Below, piece by piece: positions 5,322 to 7,068 of a DNA stretch of 7,068 bases. The translations under genes and the position numbers were made by a program. Position 1 is the first letter of the stretch, and each line of letters opens with the position of its first letter. Source of the DNA: WHTF01 sp964482425 (lineage in GTDB: Bacteria; Desulfobacterota; Binatia; UBA9968); contig CAYZXN010000373.1 of assembly GCA_964482425.1 (NCBI GenBank), positions 1 to 7,068 of the forward strand, written 5' to 3'. A model generated the notes under the pieces. It was not told the DNA's origin, ran no database searches, and worked only from the letters and a program-made list of their open reading frames with translations.

Positions 5322-7052
5322 TTACGTCTGAATACCGAAACGTCCTGAGATCTTGTAAAAAATTCCGACGATGATCAACAAAACAAGAATCATCAACATC
5401 CCGATGGCCGCGACGATCGTTACCTGTCCTTGCTCGAACATAGTAAACAGCAGGATGGACAGCACGCGACTCTCGCCGGTTGCCAGCAACACCGAAGTCG
5501 AAAACTCGCGGAAAGAAACGATGCAGATGTAAATCCAGCCGGCGGCAATACCGGGCCTGAGGAGCGGCAAAGTCACGCGCTTGAACGTCTCCCACCAGGA
5601 CGCGCCCGATGCCGAAGCCGCCTCTTCCAACTCGCTATGAATCTGCATGATCGCACCCGATGCCGCGCGCATGCCGTACGGCATATAGCGGGTCACATAC
5701 GCGATCATCAGCAACCATATTGTCCCATAGATTGGCAAGGGAAACGCGACATAAAGAAGGATCAATGCCATGCCCATAACGATGCCCGGAACCGTAATCG
5801 GTATGAAAGCCAGGAAATCCAGCAGCCACGCTCCGGGAAGCCGGCTTTTGTAGACAATCCACGCAATGAGAGACGTGAGAATCATGGCGACCGTAGCGGT
5901 TGCAGTCGCGAGAATAATGCTATTTTGCAGGGCATCCCAAAAAGGCCGGAACCCACCAAGATAGCGATAGTTATCCAAACTCAACTTTTCGACAGCATCC
6001 CACCCGGGAGTAGCAAAGAAAGGCAGGAAGGAGGCCCAGAACAGGACGAGAAACGGCAGGAGAACGACAAAAACGAAATACACCATCAGAAAGCTGAAGC
6101 CGACCCACTTCCACGGCCCGAGATCGAACTGCCGCGGCCGGAAGGCCTTGCCCGTGACTGTTTGAAATTTTTTGCTCTCGCGTGTCGACCGGGTGTACAG
6201 CCAGACACCGAAGGCGCTGAGCAGGAGCAAGCCTACTGCCAGGGCAGCTCCCCTCCCATAGTCCGGCGGGTACTCGTTGAAAGCCAGATAGATTTCACTG
6301 GTGTAGACGTAAATGCGCGCCGGAATTCCGATCAGCGCGGGCGTCTCGAAAGATTCCAAGGTACGAACGAATAGAATCAAAAGCACCGAAGCGGTCGTCG
6401 GCATCAATAAGCGAAAAGTGACCCGCCGAAACGTCTGCCAGGTATTCGCCCCCGACATCATCGCCGACTCTTCCAACGAAGGATCCATCGATTTGAAGGC
6501 CGCTACCATCAGCAGGAACGCCAGCGGCACCTGCCCGACCGAATGAACCCAGATCATGCCGGGAAGAGAGAACACATTGAATGGAGCCGCATCCAGTCCG
6601 AAGATGGTCTGCAGCGCGACATTGAGATAGCCGAACTTCGGGCTCAGAAGGAAGATCCAGGCGATCGATTCCAGCACTCCCGGCAGGATCAGCGGCACGA
6701 CCGCGATTGGCACGAAAAGATTTCGCAGAGGTGTATTCGTCCGCTCCGTAAGCCACGCCAGCATCGTCCCCAGCAGAAACGTCAATGCCGCCGATCCCGA
6801 GGCAAAAATTATAGAGTTTACGAAAGTAGAGTAGGTATACGGGCTGGCGTAGGCATTTACATAGTTTTCCAGGGTGACAACGAATTCCCTCGGCGCAATT
6901 TCCTTCTCGAAGCTGCCGTATACCAACATGAACAACGGCAACACCGCCAGATAGATCAGCACGCCGGCGCCGATGACGGGGATTATCAGCGCCGGCTCGC
7001 GCAGCAGGCGAAACCCGGTCCGCTCACTTCTTGGCAAAGCCACTGTGGACAT
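5322..7052 (-). CDS. ABC importer permease, fused two-domain FbpB/ThiP type
   Basis: This inner-membrane channel of a type I ABC importer has both transmembrane domains fused in one chain of 576 residues, the normal size for Fe3+ (FbpB/SfuB) and thiamine (ThiP) permeases. I count about twelve membrane segments, six per half (first half roughly 22-288, second 316-567), joined by a basic linker (about 289-315). Each half has the EAA loop that docks onto the ATPase: LEESAMMSGANTWQTFRRVT (194-213) and LEEAASASGASWWETFKRVT (476-495), both with the conserved glycine. Residue numbers count from a GTG three bases upstream. I prefer the ATG at 7050-7052 because AAGGGG (7059-7064) is six bases from it but only three from the GTG. 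It pairs with the ATPase 15 bp downstream. The substrate is not determinable from this sequence. Confidence 0.92.
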   Translation of the reverse strand: MSTVALPRSERTGFRLLREPALIIPVIGAGVLIYLAVLPLFMLVYGSFEKEIAPREFVVTLENYVNAYASPYTYSTFVNSIIFASGSAALTFLLGTMLAWLTERTNTPLRNLFVPIAVVPLILPGVLESIAWIFLLSPKFGYLNVALQTIFGLDAAPFNVFSLPGMIWVHSVGQVPLAFLLMVAAFKSMDPSLEESAMMSGANTWQTFRRVTFRLLMPTTASVLLILFVRTLESFETPALIGIPARIYVYTSEIYLAFNEYPPDYGRGAALAVGLLLLSAFGVWLYTRSTRESKKFQTVTGKAFRPRQFDLGPWKWVGFSFLMVYFVFVVLLPFLVLFWASFLPFFATPGWDAVEKLSLDNYRYLGGFRPFWDALQNSIILATATATVAMILTSLIAWIVYKSRLPGAWLLDFLAFIPITVPGIVMGMALILLYVAFPLPIYGTIWLLMIAYVTRYMPYGMRAASGAIMQIHSELEEAASASGASWWETFKRVTLPLLRPGIAAGWIYICIVSFREFSTSVLLATGESRVLSILLFTMFEQGQVTIVAAIGMLMILVLLIIVGIFYKISGRFGIQT

Positions 7053-7058
7053 CACTCG

Positions 7059-7064
7059 CCCCTT
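7059..7064 (-). promoter_or_regulatory. ribosome binding site deciding the permease start
   Basis: AAGGGG on the minus strand is six bases before ATG (7050-7052) and three before the in-frame GTG (7053-7055), which favours the ATG. The preceding bases read GAG TGA in another frame, so the start may overlap the stop of an upstream gene outside the window. Confidence 0.6.
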
Positions 7065-7068
7065 CGGT

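Noticed and set aside
5430..6374. 314-codon open frame on the plus strand opposite the permease
   Set aside because: Its translation is rich in Arg, Gln, His and Glu with no family resemblance. The opposite strand encodes a complete permease with two EAA loops, so it is an antisense shadow.

Overview
The window reads as a chromosomal piece of an uncultured Gram-negative-type bacterium. The evidence is periplasmic binding-protein transport genes, a secretion signal ending in a small-residue cleavage site, moderately high GC and proteobacteria-like ribosome binding sites. Pairing SsuA/NMT1-like binding proteins with dihydroxyphthalate-decarboxylase-like proteins is common in soil and sediment lineages (Binatia/'Deltaproteobacteria', Rokubacteria, NC10, Tectomicrobia). 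No taxonomic marker is present, so this placement is a guess.

All six supported genes lie on the minus strand and are read from right to left. First come a fused two-domain ABC permease (5322-7052) and, 15 bp on, its ATPase (4203-5306, GTG start). Together they form an importer of the Fe3+/thiamine/polyamine type. After a 139-bp gap come three tightly packed genes: a secreted NMT1/SsuA-like binding protein (3077-4063), a MocA-like nucleotidyltransferase (2480-3070, 6 bp later), and a dihydroxyphthalate-decarboxylase-like protein (1508-2479) whose ATG directly follows the MocA stop codon. The arrangement suggests uptake of an organic or metal-complexed substrate linked to cytoplasmic processing and perhaps a molybdoenzyme, but no substrate can be named from sequence. 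The NMT1-like binding protein does not obviously belong with the Fe-type permease, so two transport systems may be mixed here.

A 589-bp gene-free stretch (919-1507) separates this cluster from a small unrecognised two-helix membrane protein (355-918). Its middle is the most unusual part of the window: an array of TTGAAC / TTGGAAC hexamer-heptamers spaced mostly 8-9 bp apart. The array switches strand twice (TTGAAC, then GTTCC/GTTCA, then TTGAAC again) and contains a perfect 14-bp inverted repeat. Fragments of the same vocabulary occur at 1-245.

The left end (1-296) has no credible gene. Two hairpins follow the small membrane gene: one resembling the common TCCCGC...GCGGGA intergenic repeat, and a perfect 15-bp stem without a U-tract.

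Nothing resembling a CRISPR array, transposase, tRNA or rRNA was seen. The genes are of known families; the phased repeat block is the best candidate for something undescribed.
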